A stretch of DNA of 33,492 nt from Lysobacter sp. (GTDB lineage Bacteria; Pseudomonadota; Gammaproteobacteria; Burkholderiales; Usitatibacteraceae). A program made the position numbers and the translations under genes. Below the pieces are notes generated by a model. The model was not told the DNA's origin, did not search any database, and saw only the letters and a program-made list of their open reading frames with translations. Shown piece by piece: positions 8,962 through 17,564 of the stretch. Every line of letters begins with the position of its first letter. The first letter of the stretch is position 1. Location: the NCBI GenBank assembly GCA_023700985.1, contig JAMPXV010000007.1, forward strand, positions 1 to 33,492, written 5' to 3'.

Positions 8962-9050
8962 GTCATCCCCGAGACATCGGGGATCCAGCGAGAACCCCGC
9001 CCCGGCGGGGTTTTTTGTTTGGGGCTGGATTCCCGCCTGCGCGGGAATGA
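8962..9050. repeat. Inverted pair of dRS3-like repeats flanking the rpmG terminator
   Basis: GTCATCCCCGAGACATCGGGGATCCAG (8962-8988) and, inverted, CTGGATTCCCGCCTGCGCGGGAATGAC (9024-9050); partial third copy GCGGGAATGAC at about 9059-9069. Confidence 0.8.
8995..9017 (+). terminator. Rho-independent terminator of rpmB-rpmG
   Basis: CCCCGC-CCCG-GCGGGG... stem followed by TTTTTTGTTT. Confidence 0.85.
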
Positions 9051-9054
9051 CGGG

Positions 9055-10542
9055 TCAGGCGGGAATGACGGAGGAAGCGTCGGCGACCTTCGCCCGCCGC
9101 GCGATCTCCTTCACCAGCGCGTCGAACAGCACCAGGTGGGCGGGGAACATCGCGAACCAGTAGGCGAGCCCCCAGACCCCGGCGGGGTGCCAGTAGGCGT
9201 TGACGGCGATGCGCCGCTCGCCCGGCGCGGTTTCCTCGATCTCGAACTCCAGCACGCCGGCCCCCGGGGCCTTCATCCCGAAGGAAAGCGTGAGCCGGTG
9301 CCCCGGCTCCACCCCGATGACGCGCCACGAGTCGATCACGTCGCCCACGCGCACCTCGTCGGGGTCGCGCCGGCCGTGGTTCATGCCGACGCCACCGACC
9401 AGCCAGTCGGCGATCTCGCGAAGCCGCCAGAGGAAGTTGTAGGCGTAGTAGCGGTTCTCGCCCCCGATGGCCGACACGACTTTCCAGAGGGAGGCGGCGG
9501 TCGCCGGCGTGCGCGTCTCCCCTCCGGCGTGCTTCGCGTAGTAGGCGTAGTCGGGCCGGTAATCCCGGAACTGGAACGCGCCCTCGGTCCACCTCGCCGC
9601 GACCTTGTGCCGCGCCTCGGCCTCGAGCGCGGCGCGGACCGCGTCGTCGAATCCGAGGAGTTTCTGCGGGATCAGCGCGCGGATGGCCGCGTCGTCGGCC
9701 GCGAAGTCGTGCTTCAGCCCGCCGATGAGGGCGCGGGCGATGTTCGCCGGCACCGCGGTGACGAACTTGAGCCAGTGCGCCGAGAGCTCCGGCGTGAGCA
9801 CCGGCACCGGCAGGATCCACGGCTCGCGGTGCCCCACCAGGCGGCAGATGGCCCGCATCATCGCCTCGTAGGTGAGCGTCTCGGGACCGCCCGCGTCGTA
9901 GATGCCGCCGGCCATCTCCGGGACGCGCGGCGCCTCCACCAGGTAGTGCAGCAGGTTGTCCAGGGCGATGGGGGGCGACTTGGCCCGCACCCAGCGCGGC
10001 GTGATCATGACCGGCAGGTGCAGCACGAGGTCGCGCATCACCTCGAAGGCGGCGGAGCCGGGCCCCACGATGATGCCGGCGCGGATCTCCGTGACCGGGA
10101 CCGGGTGCGAGCGCAGTCTCTCGCCGGTGTCGCGCCGCGACAGGATGTGCTCGGAATCCGCACCCTGCGGAACCAGCCCTCCCAGGTACACGATGCGCTT
10201 CACGCCGGCGGCGGCGCAGGCCTTCGCGAAGTTGTCCGCGGCCTCGAGGTCGAGTCTGCCGAACTCGGGCCCGGCGGCCATCGAGTGGACGAGGTACCAG
10301 GCGACGTCGATGCCGGCGAGGGCGGCCGCAAGCGTTTCCGGCTTCAGCGCGTCGGCGGCGACGAGCCCGACGCCCTGCCAGCCGCGTGACTCGAGGACCT
10401 TGAGGTTGCGCGCCGAGGCGCGCACGCGCCAGCCGCGTTCGGCGAGCGCGGGGACGAGGTGGCTTCCGATGTACCCGCTCGCCCCGAAGACGAGCGCGGT
10501 GCCCGCGGTGCCTGTCGCGGTGTCAGACACGGTGTCTGACAC
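9055..10542 (-). CDS. NAD(P)-binding SDR-type protein with C-terminal DUF2867-like domain
   Basis: ALVFGASGYIGSHLVPALAERGWRVRASARN; C-terminal half HPAGVWGLAYWFAMFPAHLVLFDALVKEIARRA. N-terminus (MSDTVSDT) and C-terminus (SSVIPA) are encoded by repeat sequence. Confidence 0.8.
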   Translation of the reverse strand: MSDTVSDTATGTAGTALVFGASGYIGSHLVPALAERGWRVRASARNLKVLESRGWQGVGLVAADALKPETLAAALAGIDVAWYLVHSMAAGPEFGRLDLEAADNFAKACAAAGVKRIVYLGGLVPQGADSEHILSRRDTGERLRSHPVPVTEIRAGIIVGPGSAAFEVMRDLVLHLPVMITPRWVRAKSPPIALDNLLHYLVEAPRVPEMAGGIYDAGGPETLTYEAMMRAICRLVGHREPWILPVPVLTPELSAHWLKFVTAVPANIARALIGGLKHDFAADDAAIRALIPQKLLGFDDAVRAALEAEARHKVAARWTEGAFQFRDYRPDYAYYAKHAGGETRTPATAASLWKVVSAIGGENRYYAYNFLWRLREIADWLVGGVGMNHGRRDPDEVRVGDVIDSWRVIGVEPGHRLTLSFGMKAPGAGVLEFEIEETAPGERRIAVNAYWHPAGVWGLAYWFAMFPAHLVLFDALVKEIARRAKVADASSVIPA

Positions 10543-10544
10543 CG
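10518..10544. repeat. Short palindrome: CGGTGTCAGACAC-G-GTGTCTGACACCG (13-bp perfect arms)
   Basis: Direct reading; each arm is itself a GTGTCWGACAC palindrome; overlaps the GTG start of the SDR gene. Confidence 0.9.
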
Positions 10545-10548
10545 GGCG

Positions 10549-11730
10549 TCAGGCCGCGGCGTAGCGGCGAAGGCGCTGCGAGAACTCCGCGAGGGTCTCG
10601 ATGCCGCTCGCTTCCGCCCGGTCGCACCAGTCGCGCAGCTGCTGCACGAGTTGCTCCGTGGAAAGCGTGGAGCGTTCCCAGGTCTTGGTGAGCTCCTCGC
10701 GCATCCGGTACAGCGTGGCGAGGCGCGGGCTGGACTCGAGCGCGCGCGCGACGGCCTCGCGCTCGGCCGCCGTCGGGACGGTGCCGCGGGTGATGCAGCG
10801 GCGCAGGCGCCGGGCAGTGGCGCTGTCGGCGAGGACCTGCTTCTCGCGGAGCTTCGCCACCTCCTCGTTCCACGCCGCCTTCATCGACTTGGCGTAGCGG
10901 GCCAGCACCTCGTAGCGGTTCGTCGCGATGGCCTGCACGGTCTGCACGTCGATCACCGACTTCGAGGGGTCGATCTTCACCCTGGGCGGAAGCTTCTTGG
11001 CGCGGGCGAGTCCCAGGGCCGACAGCACCTGGATGTACAGCCAGCCCAGGTCGAACTCGTACCACTGCACCGAGAACTTGGCCGAGGTGGGGAAGGCGTG
11101 GTGGTTGTTGTGCAGCTCCTCGCCGCCGATCCAGGCCGCGACGGGAACGATGTTGGTGCTCGCGTCCTCCGTCTGGAACTTGCGGTATCCCCAGAAGTGG
11201 CCGATCCCGTTGATCACGCCGGCGGCCCAGAAGGGGATCCACGCCATCTGCACGCCGAACATGAGGAGCCCCGGCACGACGCCGAAGAGGGCGATGTTCG
11301 TGGCGGCCGTGAGGATGATGCCGAACTTGTGGTACGGGGAGTAGATCTTGCGCTCGAGCCAGTCGTCGGGCGTGCCGTGGCCGTAGCGCTGCATGGTCTC
11401 GGGGTGGTGCGATTCCTTCACGTAGAGGAACACCCCGGCGAAGAGCACGCGATTGATGCCGTAGAACTGCGGGCTGTGCGGGTCCTCGGCCGTCTCGCAC
11501 TTGGCGTGGTGCTTGCGGTGGATCGCCGCCCATTCCTTGGTGACCATGCCCGTGGTGAGCCACAGCCAGAGGCGGAAGAAGTGGCTCACGACCGGGTGCA
11601 GCTCGAGCGACCGGTGCGCCTGGCATCGGTGCAGGTAGAGCGTCACCCCGGCAATCGTGATCTGGACGAGGACGAGGAGGACAAGCAGCTTGCCCCACCA
11701 GGGCAGGTCCAGCAGACCGTCGAAAATCAT
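10549..11730 (-). CDS. Acyl-CoA/fatty acid desaturase
   Basis: HRCQAHRSL, HRKHHAKCE, ELHNNHHAFP histidine boxes. Confidence 0.93.
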   Translation of the reverse strand: MIFDGLLDLPWWGKLLVLLVLVQITIAGVTLYLHRCQAHRSLELHPVVSHFFRLWLWLTTGMVTKEWAAIHRKHHAKCETAEDPHSPQFYGINRVLFAGVFLYVKESHHPETMQRYGHGTPDDWLERKIYSPYHKFGIILTAATNIALFGVVPGLLMFGVQMAWIPFWAAGVINGIGHFWGYRKFQTEDASTNIVPVAAWIGGEELHNNHHAFPTSAKFSVQWYEFDLGWLYIQVLSALGLARAKKLPPRVKIDPSKSVIDVQTVQAIATNRYEVLARYAKSMKAAWNEEVAKLREKQVLADSATARRLRRCITRGTVPTAAEREAVARALESSPRLATLYRMREELTKTWERSTLSTEQLVQQLRDWCDRAEASGIETLAEFSQRLRRYAAA

Positions 11731-11786
11731 TTGGTTGGCGCCTTTAAGTCAGTGAAGCCCGCTCGATGGCAGGTTTGGACGAATCC

Positions 11787-11821
11787 CGGCCGCGAATTCT
11801 ATCCCAATGCCTTCGCGGCCG
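11787..11821. other. Intergenic hairpin (10-bp stem CGGCCGCGAA/TTCGCGGCCG, 15-nt loop)
   Basis: Direct reading between the mscS-family and desaturase genes; no strong T-tract. Confidence 0.5.
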
Positions 11822-11846
11822 CTGTTCGGCAAGGGGCGGGAAATCA

Positions 11847-13136
11847 CTAACCCGCTGTAATCGCGGGATCTTTTCCCTGGGCGGACGGCCCGAGGATCCT
11901 CACTTCGCGCTGCGGGAACGGGATCTCGATGCCCTCGGCACGGAAGGCCTCCAGAATCTCCTTGAGGACGGCGCCGCGCAGCGCCACCTGGCCCTGGTCC
12001 GGGTCGGAAATCCACGCGCCCATCTCGATCTCGATGCCGTTGTCGCCGAGCGCCACGATCCAGGCCCCGGGTGCCGGGTCCGCCAGGATGCGCGGCTGGT
12101 TTCGCGCGGACTGCAGCATCAGCGCGAAGACGCGGTCCACGTCCGAACCGTAGCCGACCGTCACCTTCAGCTTCAGCAGCACCTTGCGGTCCGTGTACGA
12201 GTGGTTCGTCACCGACTGGGTGATGAGCGTCTCGTTGGGCAGGATGGACTCGGTGCCGTCGAGGCTGCGGATCACCGTGTAGCGCGAGGCGATCTCCTTC
12301 ACCACGCCGTGCCGGTTGTCCACGGTGACGAGGTCGCCGATGCGAACCGAGCGGTCGAGCAGGATGATGTAGCCGCTCACGTAGTTGCTCGCGATCTTCT
12401 GCAGCCCGAAGGCGAGGCCCACGCCCAGCGCGCCGCCGAACACCGAGAGCGCGGTCACGTCGATGCCCACGATCGGGAGCGCCACGAGGATCGCCAGGAA
12501 GAAGGCCAGCGCGCGGACGAGCTTCGCGATCACCACGCGCGTGGAGAGCTCGACGTGCTCCGCGGCAAGGATCTGCCCCTCGATCAGCTTGGCGAGCCAC
12601 ATGGAGATGGCGAGCGCGATCGCGGCCGAGACGAGCCCCTGCAGCACGAGCAGCAGCGAGATGCGCTGCTTGCCGACGGTGAAGGCGATGGAATCCAGGG
12701 CCTCCCAGACCTCGGGCAGGATGCCGACGAGGTGCAGCGCCACCCCCACCCACATCGCGATGGCGATGGTGCGCTCCGAGCCGCGCAGGAAGGCGCCGTC
12801 CGGCACGACGTGGCGAAGCACGTAGACCGCCAGGCGGATGACGGCGAAGGCGACCAGCAGCGAGACGGCCAGGTCGACGAAGGGCGTCTTGAAGGCCTTC
12901 TGCATGGGGAACCGGGTTCCCCAGATGAGGGCCAGCGCAGCGAGCGGGAAGGCGACGCGGTCGAAGCCCCCCGTGCCGAACTTCCAGAGCGCCGCCTGCG
13001 TCACGCGCCGGCGCATCACGCGCGCGGCGAGCCACCCGAAGCCGAGCCCCGCGGCGATGACGGCGAGCTGCAGGAACCCGTGCGTCGTCGTCGCCTGCGT
13101 GGCGAAGGCTTCCAGCGTCTTCTCGAGCGGGCTCAT
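11847..13136 (-). CDS. MscS-family mechanosensitive ion channel
   Basis: FGGALGVGLAFGLQKIASNYVSGYIILLDRSVRIGDLVTVDNRHGVVKEIASRYTVIRSLDGTESILPNETLI. Confidence 0.93.
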   Translation of the reverse strand: MSPLEKTLEAFATQATTTHGFLQLAVIAAGLGFGWLAARVMRRRVTQAALWKFGTGGFDRVAFPLAALALIWGTRFPMQKAFKTPFVDLAVSLLVAFAVIRLAVYVLRHVVPDGAFLRGSERTIAIAMWVGVALHLVGILPEVWEALDSIAFTVGKQRISLLLVLQGLVSAAIALAISMWLAKLIEGQILAAEHVELSTRVVIAKLVRALAFFLAILVALPIVGIDVTALSVFGGALGVGLAFGLQKIASNYVSGYIILLDRSVRIGDLVTVDNRHGVVKEIASRYTVIRSLDGTESILPNETLITQSVTNHSYTDRKVLLKLKVTVGYGSDVDRVFALMLQSARNQPRILADPAPGAWIVALGDNGIEIEMGAWISDPDQGQVALRGAVLKEILEAFRAEGIEIPFPQREVRILGPSAQGKDPAITAG

Positions 13137-13143
13137 GGGGCCG

Positions 13144-13698
13144 TCATTGTAACCGCGAGGCCCGCGCGCGGTGGCGCTCGAAGTCGCGCGCGAAGCGCCC
13201 CGTCACCTCGGGGCTTGCGGAGATCACCACGACGTTCTCGGCGTTCCTGTCCTGCGCGGACTGCGTGAAGTTGAAGCTCCCGGTGACCACGACGGCCGCG
13301 GGCGTGCCCGCGTCGACGAGGACGACCTTGTTGTGGAAGGCCGCGAAGTCGCCGGCGAGCCAGATGCGCACGCCGGCGCGGTCCAGGGTCTTGAGCACGG
13401 GCAGCCCGCCCGCCTCGTGCTGGCGCGCGTCGGCCACGAGCTCCACGGCGACGCCCCGGCGCGCGGCCTTCGCGAGGGCGGCGGCGATCCGCCTGTTGGT
13501 GAAGAGGTAGGCCTGCACCTGCACGGTTCGCCGTGCCGCGTCGATGCGCCCCGAGATCACCCGCGCCACGTCGTCGCCGGGCGTGAAGTACGCCTCGACG
13601 CGGGCGGCGGCCGCCGGTTCCCCGGTGCGCGGCGCGGGTTGCGCCCACGCGAGCGCGGTGGCGAACCCCAGCGCGAGGAGCGCGAGCCCGCGCCTCAC
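13144..13698 (-). CDS. Phospholipase D-like (Nuc-type) periplasmic protein
   Basis: AFHNKVVLVDAGTPAAVVVTGSFNFTQSAQDRNAENV (HxK...GSxNFT); GTG start with signal-like N-terminus. Confidence 0.85.
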   Translation of the reverse strand: MRRGLALLALGFATALAWAQPAPRTGEPAAAARVEAYFTPGDDVARVISGRIDAARRTVQVQAYLFTNRRIAAALAKAARRGVAVELVADARQHEAGGLPVLKTLDRAGVRIWLAGDFAAFHNKVVLVDAGTPAAVVVTGSFNFTQSAQDRNAENVVVISASPEVTGRFARDFERHRARASRLQ

Positions 13699-14960
13699 GC
13701 GGCGCGCTGCATCACCGCGGCGAAGAAGCCGTCGGTGTCGTGGACGTGCGGCAGCAGGCGCAGCCAGCGCTCGCAGCCGGGAATGTCGAGCCCCAGGCGC
13801 GCGAGGACCTCCGCGCAGGGCACGACCGAGAAGTCGGGGTGCGCGGCGAGGAAGCGCTCGACGATCGCCTCGTTCTCCTCCTCGAGCAGGCTGCAGGTGC
13901 CGTAGACGATGCGCCCGCCCGGCTTCACGAGGCTCGCGGCGGCCTCGAGGATCGCGTACTGCTTGGCGTTGAGCTCGGCGAGCCCCGCCTCCGTCTGCCG
14001 CGTCTTGAGGTCGGGGTTGCGCCGCAGCGTCCCCAGCCCCGTGCACGGGGCGTCGACCAGCACGCGGTCGACCTTGCCGCGCAGCCGCTTCACCTTGGTG
14101 TCGTTCTCGCCGCTGATGCGCTGCGGGTGCACGTTGGAAAGCCCCGAGCGGCGCAGCCGCGGCGTGAGGTTCGCCAGGCGCTTGTCGGAGACGTCGTAGG
14201 CGTAGAGGCGCCCGTGCGAGCCCATCGCGGCGCCGAGCTGCAGGGTCTTGCCGCCGGCGCCGGCGCAGAAGTCGACCACCATGTCGCTGCGCCTGGGCTC
14301 GACGAGGAGCCCGAGGATCTGGCTGCCCTCGTCCTGCACCTCGACCGCGCCGTCGAGGAACATCGGGTGCTTGTTCAGCGCGATCTTCTCCTTCAGGCGC
14401 ACGCCGATCGGCGAGTAGCGGGTGGGCGCGGCGGGCGTGCCGTCGGCCTCGAGCCGGTCGAGCACCGCCTGGCGCGGGGCCTTCAGCGTGTTCACGCGCA
14501 GGTCGAGCGGGGCGGGGTGCTGCAGGCTCCGGGCGAGCGCCATGATCTCGTCGTCGGCGTGGTGCTTGCGCAGGCGCGCGATCACCCAGTCGGGGAGGTC
14601 GGCCCTCACCTCGAAGGGAAGGGCGTCGATGTCCTCGGCCTTGAGCGCGGCGAGCCAGTTGCGCTCCGAGCTCTTGAGGAGGGATTCGAGCTGGCCGATG
14701 CTGATGCCCTGCAGCTTCACGAGGGAGGCGAGCGCCAGCTCGCGCGGCGAGGACGAGGGGGTGAGCCTTTCCAGGAGCCGGCGGCGGCGCAGCACCGAGT
14801 ACACCGTGTCGGCGACGAGGGCGCGGTCGCGGCTGCCCAGCGCGCGGTTCTCGCGGAAGTAGTGCTTCATGACCACGTCGGCGGGGCTGCGCGCCGGCAG
14901 CACTTCGGCCAGGGCGTGGACGATGGCGTCGATCTGCGTGCGGGTGAGGGTCGCGGACAT
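13695..14960 (-). CDS. RsmB-like rRNA cytosine-C5 methyltransferase
   Basis: VVDFCAGAGGKTLQLGAAM, VDRVLVDAPCTGLGTLRRNPD, GRIVYGTCSLLEEENE. Confidence 0.93.
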   Translation of the reverse strand: MSATLTRTQIDAIVHALAEVLPARSPADVVMKHYFRENRALGSRDRALVADTVYSVLRRRRLLERLTPSSSPRELALASLVKLQGISIGQLESLLKSSERNWLAALKAEDIDALPFEVRADLPDWVIARLRKHHADDEIMALARSLQHPAPLDLRVNTLKAPRQAVLDRLEADGTPAAPTRYSPIGVRLKEKIALNKHPMFLDGAVEVQDEGSQILGLLVEPRRSDMVVDFCAGAGGKTLQLGAAMGSHGRLYAYDVSDKRLANLTPRLRRSGLSNVHPQRISGENDTKVKRLRGKVDRVLVDAPCTGLGTLRRNPDLKTRQTEAGLAELNAKQYAILEAAASLVKPGGRIVYGTCSLLEEENEAIVERFLAAHPDFSVVPCAEVLARLGLDIPGCERWLRLLPHVHDTDGFFAAVMQRAA

Positions 14961-16000
14961 CAGCGTGCCCTCACGGAGGTGGCGGTCTGCTCGACCACGA
15001 GGCGGTTGCGGGCCACGGGATAGCGCAGCTTCACGGGGAGATAGTGCTGGTCGACGCCGAGCCACACGTCGACGACCTCCTCGGGCTTCTGCCCCGCATG
15101 GCGAAGGTGCAGCGTCCTGGCGTTGCCGAAGGGCAGCTCCAGGTCCTCGAAGCCCACGACCTGCAGGCGGTACTGGTAGAGGCGGCGCTGGGTGTAGACG
15201 CGAAGGTCCATCGTGTCGCCTTTCGGGGGCATGTGGGCAAGCTGGAAGATCATGGAGAGCCAGTCGACGGTGGCGTCGGCCAGCGGGGCGGTGCGGAGGT
15301 CGTCGCCGCGGCGGAACTCCACCTGGCGCGCGTCCCAGTCGAACGAAAGGCCCTCCTCGGGCGTGGTCCCGCGACGCTCCGTGAAGCGGTCGGGGCGCAG
15401 CCCCTCGGCGGTCACGTGGCCGCTCGTCGACTGGTTGATCTGGCCTTCGAGGAACAGCGTGAAGAAGCCCACCGCCTCCGCGAAGCCGGTGATCTCGTAG
15501 CGGTCGCCGTCGCGCTTCCAGGTGTACTCGGCGACGCCGTCGGCGAAGGCCGAGGTGAGCGAATAGGCGATGCTCACCTCGGCGGGGAAGGCGTCGCGGT
15601 CGAAGCGGGGGAGTTCCGCGGGAGCGGCCGGCACCGACGGCTGCGCGAGGGCGACCATCTCCGGGAGCGGCTCGCCCTCGGGCGGGAGCGCTGCATCGGC
15701 CTCCAGCGGGGCGAGCGCCGCCTCCTCGATGGCGGCCGGCAGGGTGGCCACGGTTTCGTCGGCGCGGGGCGGCCTGGGGCGCGGTCGCGCGCGCGGCTTC
15801 GGCGGGGGCGCGGCCACGGGGGCAGGCAGGGCTTCCGGCGCGGGAACGAGCGTTGCCTCGAGGGGCGGCGCATCGAGGCTCGCCTCGCCCGCATCCGGCA
15901 CCTGCAGGCCCACGAGCGCCGTTGCGTGCACCAGGGCCGAAACGGCCACGGCGACGGCGGCGGGGCGCCAGGAGGGGGCGAGGATGCCGGAGAAGTCCAT
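14960..16000 (-). CDS. DUF3108 family protein with Pro/Ala-rich N-terminal linker (TonB-like architecture)
   Basis: N-terminal TM plus PAPVAAPPPKPRARPRPRPPR linker, then SIAYSLTSAFADGVAEYTWKRDGDRYEITGFAEAVGFFTLFLEGQINQSTSGHVTAEGLRPDRF. Confidence 0.8.
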   Translation of the reverse strand: MDFSGILAPSWRPAAVAVAVSALVHATALVGLQVPDAGEASLDAPPLEATLVPAPEALPAPVAAPPPKPRARPRPRPPRADETVATLPAAIEEAALAPLEADAALPPEGEPLPEMVALAQPSVPAAPAELPRFDRDAFPAEVSIAYSLTSAFADGVAEYTWKRDGDRYEITGFAEAVGFFTLFLEGQINQSTSGHVTAEGLRPDRFTERRGTTPEEGLSFDWDARQVEFRRGDDLRTAPLADATVDWLSMIFQLAHMPPKGDTMDLRVYTQRRLYQYRLQVVGFEDLELPFGNARTLHLRHAGQKPEEVVDVWLGVDQHYLPVKLRYPVARNRLVVEQTATSVRAR

Positions 16001-16002
16001 GG

Positions 16003-16701
16003 CTAGCGGGTCGTGAGGCTCACGAGGTTCTGCTCGAGCCTGAGGCCCTTGGAGTCCTCGAACACGATGCGCACCGGCAGGCTGAAGCGGTCGCGCGCGA
16101 GCCACAGCTGGGCGCGGTTTTCCTTCTCGCTCCCGGTGATGCGCTCGTAGTGCAGGGTCGCGAACTCGCCTGCCGGCGTGTCGATCGTCGGGGTGCCCAC
16201 CTTGCGGTAGGCGTAGAGCTCCACCTTGCGCCCGTTCGACATGTGCATCTTCACGACCTCGCCGGCCTGCCTGACGTGCATGAACTGGTAGAGCACGGAC
16301 AGGCGGTCCTGGGTGCCGGGCGGCAGGGCGTTCACCGATTCCTCGCCGCGGTAGACGCTGCGCAACTGCGCCTTACCCCAGTCGAAGTCGGCGACGATGT
16401 CGCGGCTCGAGTCGCCCAGGCGCCGCTGCTCGAAGCGCAGCGGCTGCAGTCCCTTCGGACCCAGCCTTCCGGCGCTCGACAGCACGATCGTGTCGTCGCG
16501 GAAGAGGCGGAACACGCCCTCGGCCCGCGTCGTGCTCTCGATGCGGTAGGTGTCGCCGGTGCGCACGTAGGTCTCTTGGACGTGCCCGATGGCCACCCCG
16601 GCGGTGGAGATGCGGTACTCCGCCGCGATCTCGGTGGGGAGGGCGGGCGCGGCGGCGGCGGCGAGGCTGGCGAAGGCGACGGCGAAGGCGAGAAGCCTCA
16701 T
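16003..16701 (-). CDS. DUF3108 family periplasmic protein
   Basis: Signal peptide; AEYRISTAGVAIGHVQETYVRTGDTYRIESTTRAEGVFRLFRDDTIVLSSAGRLGPKGLQPLRFEQRR. Confidence 0.82.
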   Translation of the reverse strand: MRLLAFAVAFASLAAAAAPALPTEIAAEYRISTAGVAIGHVQETYVRTGDTYRIESTTRAEGVFRLFRDDTIVLSSAGRLGPKGLQPLRFEQRRLGDSSRDIVADFDWGKAQLRSVYRGEESVNALPPGTQDRLSVLYQFMHVRQAGEVVKMHMSNGRKVELYAYRKVGTPTIDTPAGEFATLHYERITGSEKENRAQLWLARDRFSLPVRIVFEDSKGLRLEQNLVSLTTR

Positions 16702-17339
16702 GGGGGGTCCCGGGGAGCGATGGCCCAGTCCGTACCAACGCCCGACCCGCTCACCTGGACGACATCCGGGCCGCGGAATTCGACGCGACCCTCGGCGAGC
16801 CAGCGCGCCGCCAGCGGGTAGATGCGGTGCTCCTGCGCCAGCACCCGGGCGGCGAGCGCCTCCTCGGTGTCGCCGTCGAGCACCGGCACGGCCGCCTGGA
16901 CCAGGATCGGGCCGTGGTCCAGCGCGGGCGTGACGAAGTGCACCGTGGCCCCGTGCAGCTTGACTCCCGCCTCGATCGCGCGGCGGTGCGTGTCGAGCCC
17001 CGGGTAGGACGGCAGCAGGGAGGGGTGGATGTTCAGGATGCGCCTCGGGTACCGGTCGATGAAGCCTTCGGTGAGGATGCGCATGAAGCCGGCGAGGAAG
17101 AGGTAATCCGGCGCGTGCGCGTCGATGGCCTGCGCGAGCGCGGCGTCGAACGCCTCGCGCGATGCGAAGGCCTTGTGGTCCACGACGCCGGTGGGCATGC
17201 CGCGCGAGGCCGCCCACTCGAGGCCCTTGGCGGCCGGGCGGTTGGAGATCACCGCGCGGAATTCCAGCCCCGGCTTCGCCTCCACCAGGGCCTGCATGTT
17301 GCTGCCCCGGCCGGAGATGAGGATGACGGCGGATTTCAT
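16698..17339 (-). CDS. purN: Phosphoribosylglycinamide formyltransferase
   Basis: VILISGRGSNMQALVEA, LAGFMRILTEGFIDRYPRRILNIHPSLLPSYPG. Confidence 0.97.
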   Translation of the reverse strand: MKSAVILISGRGSNMQALVEAKPGLEFRAVISNRPAAKGLEWAASRGMPTGVVDHKAFASREAFDAALAQAIDAHAPDYLFLAGFMRILTEGFIDRYPRRILNIHPSLLPSYPGLDTHRRAIEAGVKLHGATVHFVTPALDHGPILVQAAVPVLDGDTEEALAARVLAQEHRIYPLAARWLAEGRVEFRGPDVVQVSGSGVGTDWAIAPRDPP

Positions 17340-17360
17340 GGCGCTCCCGGCAAGGTTTCC

Positions 17361-17564
17361 GAAAAAGGGGTCAGATCCCTTTATTGGGACGGTTCTACAG
17401 AACGGGTCTGGTTAAAGTGGGACGGTTCTACAGAACCGGTCTATTTCGTTCTGAACGCGGGCATCGATCTTCTTCCGTGAATAGACCGGTTCTGTAGAAC
17501 CGTCCCACTTTAACCAGACCCGTTCTGTAGAACCGTCCCAATAAAGGGATCTGACCCCTTTTTC
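17361..17564. repeat. Nested long palindrome element E3: 85-bp perfect arms (17361-17445 / 17480-17564), 34-nt loop including one terminal arm mismatch
   Basis: Direct reading; three shells per arm: GGGGTCAGATCCC, GGGACGGTTCTACAGAACGGGTCTGGTTAAAGT, GGGACGGTTCTACAGAACCGGTCTATT. Outer shell carries A5/T5 flanks. Confidence 0.95.

Noticed and set aside
8947-15023. Long plus-strand ORFs 8947..10389, 10651..11850, 11766..13268 and 13740..15023
   Set aside because: Antisense to the SDR, desaturase, MscS and methyltransferase genes; His/Arg/Asp-rich shadow translations without domains.
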